A stretch of 64,000 bases of DNA from assembly GCA_964496505.1 (NCBI GenBank), contig CAZBZV010000011.1, forward strand, positions 1 through 64,000, written 5' to 3'. Below are positions 7,205 through 15,043 of this stretch, one piece after another. The stretch's first letter is position 1. Each line of letters starts with the position of its first letter. The notes below the pieces were generated by a model that was not told the DNA's origin, made no database searches, and saw only the letters and a list, made by a program, of their open reading frames with translations. Made by a program: the position numbers and the translations under genes. The stretch comes from JAABVY01 sp964496505. Lineage in GTDB: Bacteria > Zixibacteria > MSB-5A5 > JAABVY01.

Positions 7205-8931
7205 CAGACCACCTCCCTGGCCAGGACCTCTATCATACTGGTTATCTGTTTGTGCGTGTACCCCTCAACATTGATTGCCATTTTTTCGCACACCGGAACG
7301 CAGGCACCGCAACCCTTGCACACAGCCGTGTTGATCTGTGCAATTGGCTTTTCACCTTCCATGCTTTTGCTTATTGCATCATAAGGACAGGCGTCACTGC
7401 AGGCATCGCACCATTCACATAATTCAGGATTAACAACCGCCACAAACGGATCCAGATCGACATAGCCCTTCATTAAAAGTCCGGCGCTCTTGGCCACTGC
7501 GGCCATGGAAGAAATCGTGCTCTCATACACATTTTTCGGTCCCTGTGCTGAGCCGGCAATCAGAATTCCATCCATAACGGTCTCCACGGGGCGCAACTTG
7601 CAGTGGACCTCATTGAAAAAGCCATCCTTCCCCACAGGAAGTTTGAGCACATCAATCAGTTCGCTGTTTGGACGCGCCTCCATTCCGGTTACCAATACCA
7701 CCAAATCCGAGTTAAGATTAATCTGTTCTCCCTGGGTAAGCTGATCTTTGAGTGTAACCTGCAAACGGCCGTTGGATTTACTTACAGAAGGCGGTTCGTC
7801 ATCGGGATATTTCAAAAACAGTGATCCGTTCTGCAGCGCTTCTTCGTAGATCAGCTCCTGCCTGCCATATGTGCGCATATCCCGGAAGAGATGATATTGA
7901 TGTAATGGGTTTTGCTTTTCGCCTGCAAGAAGAGCAGTATGCACAGCAGCGGTGCAGCAGTATCGGGAGCAGTAAAAATTAGTGCCCTCCGCATCTGATC
8001 TCTGCCTGCTCCCGACACAATAAATATAGCTGATATCATTTACCGGGCGCCCATTGTATTCGATCGAGCCATTTCCGGAATTATCCAGGATATCCCTGAA
8101 TTCATCCAATGTGACTACACCGGGCAGCCCGTAACCAAATTCATTTTGGGCAGGCTTGTATCGCTGAAAGCCCGTGGCGACAATAATCGCTCCAACCTGA
8201 ATTTCAGTAATGCTGCCCTCGGAGTTTTGGATTTTAACATTAAATTCACCGACATTGCCGGCTTTTTCCAGCACCTGAGAGGAGGTATGTATATTTATAT
8301 TGCTATCTTTTTCAATCTGATTAGCCAGAGCTTGAACAAGCTCTTTGCCGTCCCGATTGTTGGGAAAAAGCGGCCCCCATGCAGCTACCTGCCCTCCTAT
8401 CTCGGAAGCATTTTCCACAAGATGTACTTGTATACCAAGCTTTGACAAAAGCCGCGCAGCCTGCAAGCCGGCTATTCCTGCACCTATTATCAAGACACGT
8501 GGAACAGTCCTGACCCTGATCATTTCAAGGGGCTTTCCCTCTCTCGTGCGGGCAATGCCGGACCTTATAAGACTGATAGCCTTGTCTGTGGCATTCGGCA
8601 TATCGTGCGTATGTGTCCAGGAACATTGCTCCCTGATATTAACCTGATTATAAACGAATTGATTCAGCTCCGCACGGCGCGCCATGCTGCGGAAAGTATT
8701 CAGGTGAAGCTTGGGAGAACAGGATGCGACTATAATCCCATCCAACTCCATCTCCTTAATGGTTTCGATAATTTCATTTTGAGTCGCATCGCTGCAGGTA
8801 AACATCGCGGTTTTAGCGATAGCAACGCCCGGCTCCTTCTCTATGACATCCCGCACTTTCTCGATGTCCACATAATCGGAAATATTGCCTCCACATCCGC
8901 AGATAAAGGCGCCTATTTTGTCCAGCGTCAT
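7204..8931 (-). CDS. HdrA-like flavoprotein with C-terminal double ferredoxin domain
   Basis: A 575-aa HdrA-type subunit. The N-terminus has the HdrA signature IGAFICGCGGNISDYVD (C11, C13). An FAD-binding Rossmann motif IGAGIAGLQAARLLSKLG lies at about 147-165, a cysteine-rich FYCSRYCCTAAVHTALL segment at about 300-315, and the C-terminus carries two [4Fe-4S] motifs (CEWCDACSDACP and CKGCGACVPVC). HdrA proteins are the flavin centres of HdrABC complexes, where electron bifurcation can occur. It starts inside the stop of the larger HdrA gene (ATGA overlap) and its stop overlaps the next start. Two HdrA proteins in one operon suggest a large complex. Confidence 0.9.
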   Translation of the reverse strand: MTLDKIGAFICGCGGNISDYVDIEKVRDVIEKEPGVAIAKTAMFTCSDATQNEIIETIKEMELDGIIVASCSPKLHLNTFRSMARRAELNQFVYNQVNIREQCSWTHTHDMPNATDKAISLIRSGIARTREGKPLEMIRVRTVPRVLIIGAGIAGLQAARLLSKLGIQVHLVENASEIGGQVAAWGPLFPNNRDGKELVQALANQIEKDSNINIHTSSQVLEKAGNVGEFNVKIQNSEGSITEIQVGAIIVATGFQRYKPAQNEFGYGLPGVVTLDEFRDILDNSGNGSIEYNGRPVNDISYIYCVGSRQRSDAEGTNFYCSRYCCTAAVHTALLAGEKQNPLHQYHLFRDMRTYGRQELIYEEALQNGSLFLKYPDDEPPSVSKSNGRLQVTLKDQLTQGEQINLNSDLVVLVTGMEARPNSELIDVLKLPVGKDGFFNEVHCKLRPVETVMDGILIAGSAQGPKNVYESTISSMAAVAKSAGLLMKGYVDLDPFVAVVNPELCEWCDACSDACPYDAISKSMEGEKPIAQINTAVCKGCGACVPVCEKMAINVEGYTHKQITSMIEVLAREVV

Positions 8932-11648
8932 TTCCGCACCCCCTCCCTATTCAAATATGCAGCGGCCTGAGCTGCTGCAGCTCCGGCATGCATGATGCTG
9001 TCGGGTATATCCCTGGAGGCCGAGGCTGCACCAGCAACGAAAACGCCATCAATACTTGTTTTGCATGGCTCGAGATCGGTGTCTATTTCATGAATAAATG
9101 GAATTTCCTCGCTCTCCAGACTCTTATTCTTGAAAAGACCGAGCGCCTCAGTGTTAGGAAGTATGCCAATTGAGAGAACCACCAGGTCGTGTTCAGCCTT
9201 TTTAATTCCTCCCCCATTTAGCATATCTTCATAGTACAGAGCAAGATCCTGATTGGAGTTTTCCTCGATCCTCCCGATCCTGCCCTTTACAAAATAAATT
9301 CCCATGCCTTTTGCCTGCTCATAGAATTCATCATATCCCTTCCCGAACGCCCTTATATCGATATAATAAATCGTGATGTCTGCAAGAGGCAGAGCGCCCA
9401 TAGCAAGCTGGGCCTGTTTGAGGGAATACATGCAGCATATCTGTGAACAGAGCCGATTCCCCACGCTTTCATCCCTTGAGCCGGTACACAGCACAAATGC
9501 TATATTCGAAGGCGTCTTGCCATCCGAGGGCCGCAACACGCTATTGTATGGCCGTGTGGGTGCGAGAATGCGATCCATCTGCATGGCATCAATAACATTG
9601 GGAAATCGATCATAACCGTATGCCGCTTTTTTCCTCGGATCGAAAAGCTCGAATCCTGTCGCCATAACCACAGCTCCCGCCTCGGTCTCCCTGTCCTCCT
9701 GTCGCATCTCAAAATGGATAGCATCCGCGGGACAGGCTGCGATACATTCATGGCATTCCGAGCATCCACCACAATCCAGACAGCGTCCGGCGCTGTAACG
9801 CGCCTCCTCCTCGCTCATTGTACCCTCAACCTCAAGCCCAATACCATTGCTCATCCGCTCATTTATCGGAATCTGCGGCAAAGGTACGGGATCGCGCCGG
9901 CTTATATCATTGCCCGATCTGCGTAAAACCTCCTCGGGCTGTATCATTGGAAGCCGCTGATCGAAGGTAACTCCCTCAAGGCTTTTTCCTGTAAGGAAAC
10001 GGTCCATATAGAAGGCAGCCCTCTTACCCTGAGCAATCGCCTGTATTATCATGGAGGGGCCGGTAACCACATCACCGCCTGCAAAAACTCCCGGTTCGGA
10101 CGTTGCCAAGGTCTCCGGATTGGCAATGATCCTTTCATTCGAGGCCAGATTTACACATTTGGCGAACTCAGCGGTTTCCGGTCTTAGACCAATAGCCAAA
10201 ATCACCATATCCGCTCTTTCGGTCTTTTCGCTGCCGTCGACCGGGATAGGACGACGGCGTCCGCTTTCGTCGGGCAGGCCCAACTCCATATCGAGGCATT
10301 CTATAGCATTAAGGTGTCCATTGTTACTAATGAAACGAACCGGCATTTTAAGCTCGTTTAATTGCACTCCTTCATCAAGGGCGGCCTGGACTTCCCAGTC
10401 ATGGGCGGGCATTTCTGCCCGACTACGGCGGTAGTAGATGCTCACCTTTTCGGCTTTTAGCCGCAGAGCGGTGCGGGCGGGGTCGATGGCGGAGTTGCCT
10501 CCGCCAATAATTACAATTCTTTTACCACTCAAATCATCTATATAGCCGGATGCAGAGGCCTTCAGGAATGTCATACAATCCATTACGCCTTCCAAATTTT
10601 CTCCTGGCAGGTTCATGGAATAGCCTTTTAGCGTCCCCATACCAAGAAAGATGGCATCAAAGCCCTGTTCCTTGATTTCTTTAACGGAAGAGACCTGCGA
10701 GTCAGTATGAATCTTCACGCCCAAAGCGGTAATGTTTTTAATGTCCCGGTCAACTATGGATTTGGGCAGCCGATATGGAGGGATGCCATAACGAAGCATA
10801 CCGCCTGCCTGGGAAGCAGTCTCAAAGATTTCCACCCGGTGGCCTTTTTGTGCCAGGAAATAGGCCGCAGTAAGCCCGGCCGGGCCGGAACCTACCACAG
10901 CAGCGTTTTTGCCGGTAGATCTTTCAGGGGGAGCGTATTCCGGTTCGGGATGACTGGCATAATACCTATCCACCATAAAGCGCTTTATACCTCGAATCGG
11001 CACCGCCCCCTCGCTCTCGGCGCGTGTGCACTTCTCCTCACAGGGCGCATAGCAGGCACGGCTCAGACTGCCCGGCAGAGGAGCATCCTCCATATGCAGA
11101 TTAAAAGCTGCATCATATTTTCCTGCCCGCACAAGAGAGATATAACCATGGGCTTTGACTCCTGCGGGGCAGGCGTATGAACAGGGAGATAATCCCTGAT
11201 GATCGATTATAGCCTTCTTGGGAACCGCCTGAGGAAAGGCAATGTGAGCTGCACGTCTTGCAATCAGATTCTTGTTGAACTGATCCGGTATAGCTACCGT
11301 GCAGGCCAGCTCACACTGGCCGCATCCGGTGCAGGCAGCAGCATCGATAAATGTGGGTTTGCGATGCAGGTGGACGCGGAAGCTGCCGTCATCTTTGCGC
11401 TCGATTTCATCAACTTCCGAATACGGTAATATAATGATGTTTTCATGATTGGCTACTGCGGCCATCTTGGGTGTGGCAATGCAGCTGGCGCAGTCCAGGG
11501 TGGGAAACACCTTGCTCAGCAGCACCATTTTTCCACCAATGCTAGCCTCTTTTTCAACCAATAGAATCTTGTAGCCCATGTCACCCAGGGTCAGGCTGGT
11601 TTCCATACCGGCTATCCCGCCCCCTATTACAAGTGTGTCGTATCTCAT
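8928..11648 (-). CDS. HdrA fused to an NfnB/GltD-type NAD(P)H dehydrogenase module
   Basis: A 906-aa protein built from an HdrA-like chain with an inserted glutamate-synthase-small-subunit-like module. Residues 1-120: FAD motif GGGIAG (9-14), the HdrA stretch FPTLDCASCIATPKM (C53, C56) and a CTGCGQCELAC cluster (106-116). Residues about 150-570: a GltD/NfnB unit with CSYACPAG (156-160), CYAPCEEKCTR (about 199-207), a second dinucleotide motif GSGPAG (253-258), GGGNSAID for NAD(P)H, and the final GVFAGGDVV. Around 620-645 comes an extra cysteine-rich stretch (CLDCGGCSECHECIAACP), then the C-terminal half of HdrA. This predicts a protein that takes electrons from or gives them to NAD(P)H and routes them through Hdr clusters. 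The start overlaps no gene; the MvhD-like stop is 10 bases upstream. Confidence 0.9.
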   Translation of the reverse strand: MRYDTLVIGGGIAGMETSLTLGDMGYKILLVEKEASIGGKMVLLSKVFPTLDCASCIATPKMAAVANHENIIILPYSEVDEIERKDDGSFRVHLHRKPTFIDAAACTGCGQCELACTVAIPDQFNKNLIARRAAHIAFPQAVPKKAIIDHQGLSPCSYACPAGVKAHGYISLVRAGKYDAAFNLHMEDAPLPGSLSRACYAPCEEKCTRAESEGAVPIRGIKRFMVDRYYASHPEPEYAPPERSTGKNAAVVGSGPAGLTAAYFLAQKGHRVEIFETASQAGGMLRYGIPPYRLPKSIVDRDIKNITALGVKIHTDSQVSSVKEIKEQGFDAIFLGMGTLKGYSMNLPGENLEGVMDCMTFLKASASGYIDDLSGKRIVIIGGGNSAIDPARTALRLKAEKVSIYYRRSRAEMPAHDWEVQAALDEGVQLNELKMPVRFISNNGHLNAIECLDMELGLPDESGRRRPIPVDGSEKTERADMVILAIGLRPETAEFAKCVNLASNERIIANPETLATSEPGVFAGGDVVTGPSMIIQAIAQGKRAAFYMDRFLTGKSLEGVTFDQRLPMIQPEEVLRRSGNDISRRDPVPLPQIPINERMSNGIGLEVEGTMSEEEARYSAGRCLDCGGCSECHECIAACPADAIHFEMRQEDRETEAGAVVMATGFELFDPRKKAAYGYDRFPNVIDAMQMDRILAPTRPYNSVLRPSDGKTPSNIAFVLCTGSRDESVGNRLCSQICCMYSLKQAQLAMGALPLADITIYYIDIRAFGKGYDEFYEQAKGMGIYFVKGRIGRIEENSNQDLALYYEDMLNGGGIKKAEHDLVVLSIGILPNTEALGLFKNKSLESEEIPFIHEIDTDLEPCKTSIDGVFVAGAASASRDIPDSIMHAGAAAAQAAAYLNREGVRK

Positions 11649-11658
11649 AAAGATTAAC

Positions 11659-12066
11659 CTACAATTCGCGCAATACCTTTTGAAATGAATTTATATTAGC
11701 CACAAAAGACTCTGCACAGACCGAGCATATTGCCGCCATTTTAAGCCGTCTGGGATCATATCCTTCCTTTTCAAGCAGTTCTTGAGTTTGCTTGAATATT
11801 TCACCTGTACGCCCGGTGCAGTCAGGTACATATGCACAGTCGGTCCCATCGGCCGCAATAAAAACGCCGTCAAAACCTTTTTTCAATGCATGCAGCACCC
11901 AGCGGGGATCTATACCCGAGGAACACGGCACGGCAATAACTCTGACTGAGGTCGAGTATCCCATATGTGAGCTTCCCGCAAGGTCTATACCCGGATCGGA
12001 TATATTATTGGTAGAAAAAACTAAAACGGCGGGATCTGCTTTATTTTCATTTTCTCTCGAAGACAT
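11659..12066 (-). CDS. MvhD-like (hydrogenase delta/HdrA-linker) subunit, cysteine-poor variant
   Basis: A 135-aa protein aligned by eye to MvhD/FlpD: VRVIAVPCSSGIDPRWVLHALKKGFDGVFIA corresponds to the VRIIRVMCSGRVDPxFIL region, followed by a GTDCAYVPDC segment and RLKMAAICSVCAESF at the C-terminus. MvhD normally carries a [2Fe-2S] cluster and links an electron donor to HdrA. Here the N-terminal CCxxC-like region is replaced by a serine/asparagine-rich stretch (STNNISDPG), leaving C48, C77, C83, C114 and C117. Its start overlaps the tusA stop by one base. The family call is good; cluster type is uncertain. Confidence 0.78.
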   Translation of the reverse strand: MSSRENENKADPAVLVFSTNNISDPGIDLAGSSHMGYSTSVRVIAVPCSSGIDPRWVLHALKKGFDGVFIAADGTDCAYVPDCTGRTGEIFKQTQELLEKEGYDPRRLKMAAICSVCAESFVANINSFQKVLREL

Positions 12067-12317
12067 TATTTGTTTCTCTTGACGAAGATTCTCCAGTATC
12101 CTGCTACAGATATATTTCCCAGATATTCATGCCCGACCTTATTTGCCCAAAGCGGGATATCATCATTGGTGCCCTCATCCGAGGAAAGCACCTCCATTAC
12201 TCCGCCCATGGGCACCGATGCCATAGCCCGTTTGGCCTCCAGAAGCGGTCCCGGACAGGCCGTGCCTCGCGCATCAACAACTTTATCAACTTTCAATTCT
12301 TCTAGCTGGGTACTCAT
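12066..12317 (-). CDS. tusA: TusA-family sulfur carrier protein
   Basis: An 83-aa protein with the TusA signature: DARGTACPGPLLEAKRAM, in which C21 is the persulfide-carrying cysteine, followed by a beta-rich second half (VLSSDEGTNDDIPLWANKVGHEYLG). TusA relays sulfane sulfur between enzymes. Its location, directly coupled to an MvhD/HdrA/HdrBC set and with dsrE downstream, points to energy or detoxification sulfur metabolism as well as or instead of tRNA thiolation. It is 34 bases downstream of the Mrp gene. Confidence 0.92.
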   Translation of the reverse strand: MSTQLEELKVDKVVDARGTACPGPLLEAKRAMASVPMGGVMEVLSSDEGTNDDIPLWANKVGHEYLGNISVAGYWRIFVKRNK

Positions 12318-12351
12318 TTTTCTCTCCTTTCGCTCTTGCCAATCTTGTTAA

Positions 12352-13167
12352 TTAATCATTAAATATTTTCTCGATTTTACTAGCTATTTCAATCAGTGCT
12401 ACTGATATCTCAGAGTTGATATCCTCAAGCATAATCGGTCTGCCGGCATCTGCCATTTCACGTGCCTTGATGTCGATCGGCAATCTGCCCAGAAAGTGCG
12501 CATTCATTTGTTCAGCCTGCTTCTCACCCCCGCCTGAGCCGAACAGCTCGATTCTTGCTCCACAGACAGGACATATTAAGCCTGCCATATTCTCGATCAC
12601 ATAGATTTCGGGCACTTTCATTTTTCGAGCCATGTTTATCGCTCTTGCGGAATCTATGAGTGAAACCTCCTGGGGAGTCGTTACAATTATGGCTATTTCC
12701 GGTGACATCTTTTGGGCCAGACTGATAACTTCATCCCCCGTTCCGGGAGGCAGATCTGCAATCAGATAATCCAAATTGCCCCACTCGACGTCAGCGAGAA
12801 ATTGATGCAATACTTTTGAACGCATTGGACCGCGCCAGATTACCGGCTGGTCAGGGCCAAGAAGACTTGCAATAGAGATCACCTTAAGATCGTAAGATAT
12901 ATGGGGGACTATCTTGCGATCATGTGTATGCAGCTCGCCCTTTATCCCAAGCATTTTGGGCACATCAGGACCGGTTACATCAGCATCAAGCAGTCCGGTT
13001 CTATAACCTCTGGCTTGAAGGGCAAAAGCCAGATTCACACTGATAGTAGTCTTGCCTACCCCGCCCTTGCCGCTGAAGACCAAAATCCTGTGCCTGATAT
13101 TTCCTATGCTATTTGAAATAGCTTGATTCTCTATTTCAATCTGGTGCTTTTGATCTTCTGTTAGCAT
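12352..13167 (-). CDS. Mrp/ApbC-family P-loop Fe-S carrier ATPase
   Basis: A 271-aa Mrp/NBP35-type ATPase, with FSGKGGVGKTT (deviant Walker A, about 31-41), LLDADVTGPDVPKMLG (switch I), YLIADLPPGTGDE and the C-terminal CPVC motif (in AGLICPVCGARIELFGSGGG) that binds a transferable [4Fe-4S] cluster. The start is set at 13167 because GGGAGGA lies 6 bases upstream; an open extension to 13278 has no site. A dedicated assembly factor makes sense in an operon that encodes at least ten Fe-S clusters. It is a cytoplasmic dimer by family analogy. Confidence 0.92.
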   Translation of the reverse strand: MLTEDQKHQIEIENQAISNSIGNIRHRILVFSGKGGVGKTTISVNLAFALQARGYRTGLLDADVTGPDVPKMLGIKGELHTHDRKIVPHISYDLKVISIASLLGPDQPVIWRGPMRSKVLHQFLADVEWGNLDYLIADLPPGTGDEVISLAQKMSPEIAIIVTTPQEVSLIDSARAINMARKMKVPEIYVIENMAGLICPVCGARIELFGSGGGEKQAEQMNAHFLGRLPIDIKAREMADAGRPIMLEDINSEISVALIEIASKIEKIFND

Positions 13168-13375
13168 AAACAATCCTCCCGGAAAGCTGCCCGCATTTGC
13201 TGCTCTTAAAAAGTGCAATGCTTGTTCCAGTTGTTTTCCACCCGCCGATGATTCCAATTCGGGACTTACATAGATCAATTGAAGAGATCTTCAGGATATA
13301 TGAAGCTCGTTTGCCCGGAATATCATAAAGCCAGAATTATAATGGCGAAGAAGATCCCTTCAACCTAATCCGCCT

Positions 13376-13567
13376 TTAATCATTCCTCGTAAAGGCCAAA
13401 TCGCGGCACCTCCAACATCCCTGGGTTGCAAATCCCTTTGCGGGATCGATACCCTTGTCACAAAGCCATAGACAACCTTCCTCATCGCGGAATACTTTCA
13501 TAGGCCTTGCACCGGGATGATAAATGCCATCGCCCAGAGTCGGCTTTTTGCTTTCTTCTTCTTGCAT
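13376..13567 (-). CDS. Small four-cysteine protein at the head of the Hdr operon
   Basis: A 63-aa protein with a probable metal-binding set C32-x3-C36 and C51-x2-C54 (GCLWLCDKG, then QGCWRCRDL). An AGGAGG lies 7 bases before the ATG at 13567; a GTG at 13576 is in frame but overlaps that site. The gene lies about 80 bases downstream of the predicted sigma-54 start point and 208 bases before the Mrp gene, so it is the first gene of the operon. I do not recognise the family. It might be a rubredoxin-like or zinc-ribbon accessory protein. Confidence 0.65.
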   Translation of the reverse strand: MQEEESKKPTLGDGIYHPGARPMKVFRDEEGCLWLCDKGIDPAKGFATQGCWRCRDLAFTRND

Positions 13568-13657
13568 CTCATTCACCTCCTATTCATGTTAATGGAGTGG
13601 AATTGATCAATGCAACAAATCCGCTGATGATTCATCTCCATCCGGTGTTTCCATAAA

Positions 13658-13672
13658 GCAAGAGCTATGCCA
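13658..13672 (-). promoter_or_regulatory. Sigma-54 promoter of the Hdr/TusA/DsrE operon
   Basis: On the minus strand this reads TGGCATA-GCTC-TTGC, an exact match to TGGCAYR-N4-TTGC, with GG and GC separated by the required 12 bases. Transcription would start near 13646, about 80 bases before the ATG of the 63-aa protein. The position upstream of a long operon makes chance unlikely. Confidence 0.8.
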
Positions 13673-14114
13673 GCTATGGGAGTTGACTTAATTGTCTCGC
13701 TATCCCCTTGTAAATGAATCTATTGCGATGACTGCCTTTTTCTGGGATTATAAAAAGCGACCCAATATTGGAACCAAATCATGCGATAATGCACGATTGT
13801 TTTTTGAATATTCGTGCAAATGCGCATTCTGCCGAGGAAAGCTTTGTAGTACTTATAAGGAAATCTTGATTTAATCTTTTTACTTGCCCGCAAGCTTGTT
13901 TTCATAGTGATTAATGTTAGATAAAGCTAACTCAGAATTCATCAATTGTATTCTGGATTTTTGACATATGCATTGTTGAAAAAAATAATATTGCAAATTC
14001 GCATGATTATTCTGAACTCTGTTCTCCTTGCTTATTCTTCCCGGTGACATATCAGTATTATAAGTGCCACAAAAACATCAGCTTACGCTATCCAAATCAT
14101 GCAATGCCTGTTTT

Positions 14115-14129
14115 TGGCATGCGGTCTGC
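14115..14129 (+). promoter_or_regulatory. Sigma-54-like promoter of the DUF2173-like/trmO operon
   Basis: The plus strand reads TGGCATG-CGGT-CTGC, which matches TGGCAYR-N4-TTGC except for one T, with correct GG-GC spacing. It sits about 47 bases upstream of the DUF2173-like ATG. It is weaker than the minus-strand site but placed in the same divergent region. Confidence 0.55.
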
Positions 14130-14175
14130 GTATTTGCTGTTCGGGGGAGGCAATGAATCAGGAAGGAGGCTAAAA

Positions 14176-14529
14176 ATGATAGGTCTTGACAGATTGATGA
14201 AGATCAAGGGAGTTGTTGCTGCCGGACAATTTTCCGAAGATGGAAAAATAATTCGGCAGGTCGGTGAAATGCCCGAAGACCTCAGGGAAAGCGCCGAGCT
14301 TTGTGTAAAACAGAATCATACATGCCTGGATTTTCTGGATGTTCTTAATAATCAGTCAACAAGGCAGTATGGTTCATTGGTTGGCTGGACAGTTTGGGGC
14401 AGCAAGTATTCTGTCGTGACAGTCGGCAATACGCGGGTCTTTGTTGAAACAAACCGGGCGGATTTCAATCAGCTCATGGTTGATCTTCTGGGTTCGGAGG
14501 CTACCGGACCGAGGATCGCAAATTATTAG
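14176..14529 (+). CDS. DUF2173-like (roadblock/LC7-like) small protein
   Basis: A 117-aa protein. The order LDRLMKIKGVVAAGQFSEDGKI, then GWTVWGSKYSVVTVGNTRVFVETNRADFNQLM matches my memory of DUF2173, a small roadblock-like family often found near sulfur-metabolism genes. The start is fixed by GGAAGGAGG just upstream of 14176; an upstream open frame from 14044 is not supported. It is the first gene after the sigma-54-like site and lies divergent to the Hdr operon, which strengthens a sulfur link. The molecular role is unknown. Confidence 0.65.
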   Translation: MIGLDRLMKIKGVVAAGQFSEDGKIIRQVGEMPEDLRESAELCVKQNHTCLDFLDVLNNQSTRQYGSLVGWTVWGSKYSVVTVGNTRVFVETNRADFNQLMVDLLGSEATGPRIANY

Positions 14530-14562
14530 CGCATGGACTTAAGCGCACCGCAGAGGTTGGAA

Positions 14563-15015
14563 ATGGAAGCCATTAAATACAATCCAATTGGAATAATTCA
14601 TTCGCCCTTTAAAGCGCCGGATGAAACTCCTTTGCAAACGAGAGTGTCGAATGGAGCAAGAGGAGAAATAGAATTATTCCCTGAGTACATGGAGGGCCTT
14701 GAAGATCTCTATAAATTCTCGCACATAACCCTGATATATCATTTTCATCTGGCGGAACATCCGGAATTAATGGTCAAACCCACACACAGTGATTCGTGTC
14801 ATGGTGTGTTCGCAACAAGAGCTCCGAGCCGTCCCAACTCGATTGGGATTTCTGTAGTAAGGCTCATAGAAATCTGCGGAAATATTCTACATATCGAAAA
14901 TATCGATATTACGGATGGCACCCCTTTGCTGGATATAAAACCGTTCATTCCAATATTGGAACGACAATACGCAACAACTCTGGGATGGCTGGCGGATGAG
15001 TTTGATGGCGGTTAA
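14563..15015 (+). CDS. trmO: tRNA m6t6A37 methyltransferase TrmO
   Basis: A 150-aa TrmO (YaeB/UPF0066) protein, with the N-terminal PIGIIHSPFKAPDETPLQTR, the central SHITLIYHFHLAE, and GVFATRAPSRPNSIGISVVRL, which contains the SAM-binding RxPxRPNxIG signature; the end LLDIKPFIP matches too. It N6-methylates t6A at position 37 of some tRNAs. AGAGG lies upstream of the ATG at 14563, so I prefer this to the ATG at 14533. It is shorter than E. coli TrmO (no C-terminal extension). Why it sits in this operon is unclear; some such short homologues may have other methylation targets. Confidence 0.85.
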   Translation: MEAIKYNPIGIIHSPFKAPDETPLQTRVSNGARGEIELFPEYMEGLEDLYKFSHITLIYHFHLAEHPELMVKPTHSDSCHGVFATRAPSRPNSIGISVVRLIEICGNILHIENIDITDGTPLLDIKPFIPILERQYATTLGWLADEFDGG

Positions 15016-15043
15016 GGAGATTTATTCTCTGGAGGATTGACCC

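Larger units (their letters stand above)
13568..14175. other. Divergent intergenic control region
   Basis: About 600 bases between the minus-strand Hdr operon and the plus-strand DUF2173-like operon. It is AT-rich, has no supported gene, and holds a sigma-54 promoter on each strand (13658-13672 minus, 14115-14129 plus). Such a long divergent region fits binding of an activator and a DNA-bending protein. I could not identify a convincing activator dyad here. Confidence 0.6.
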
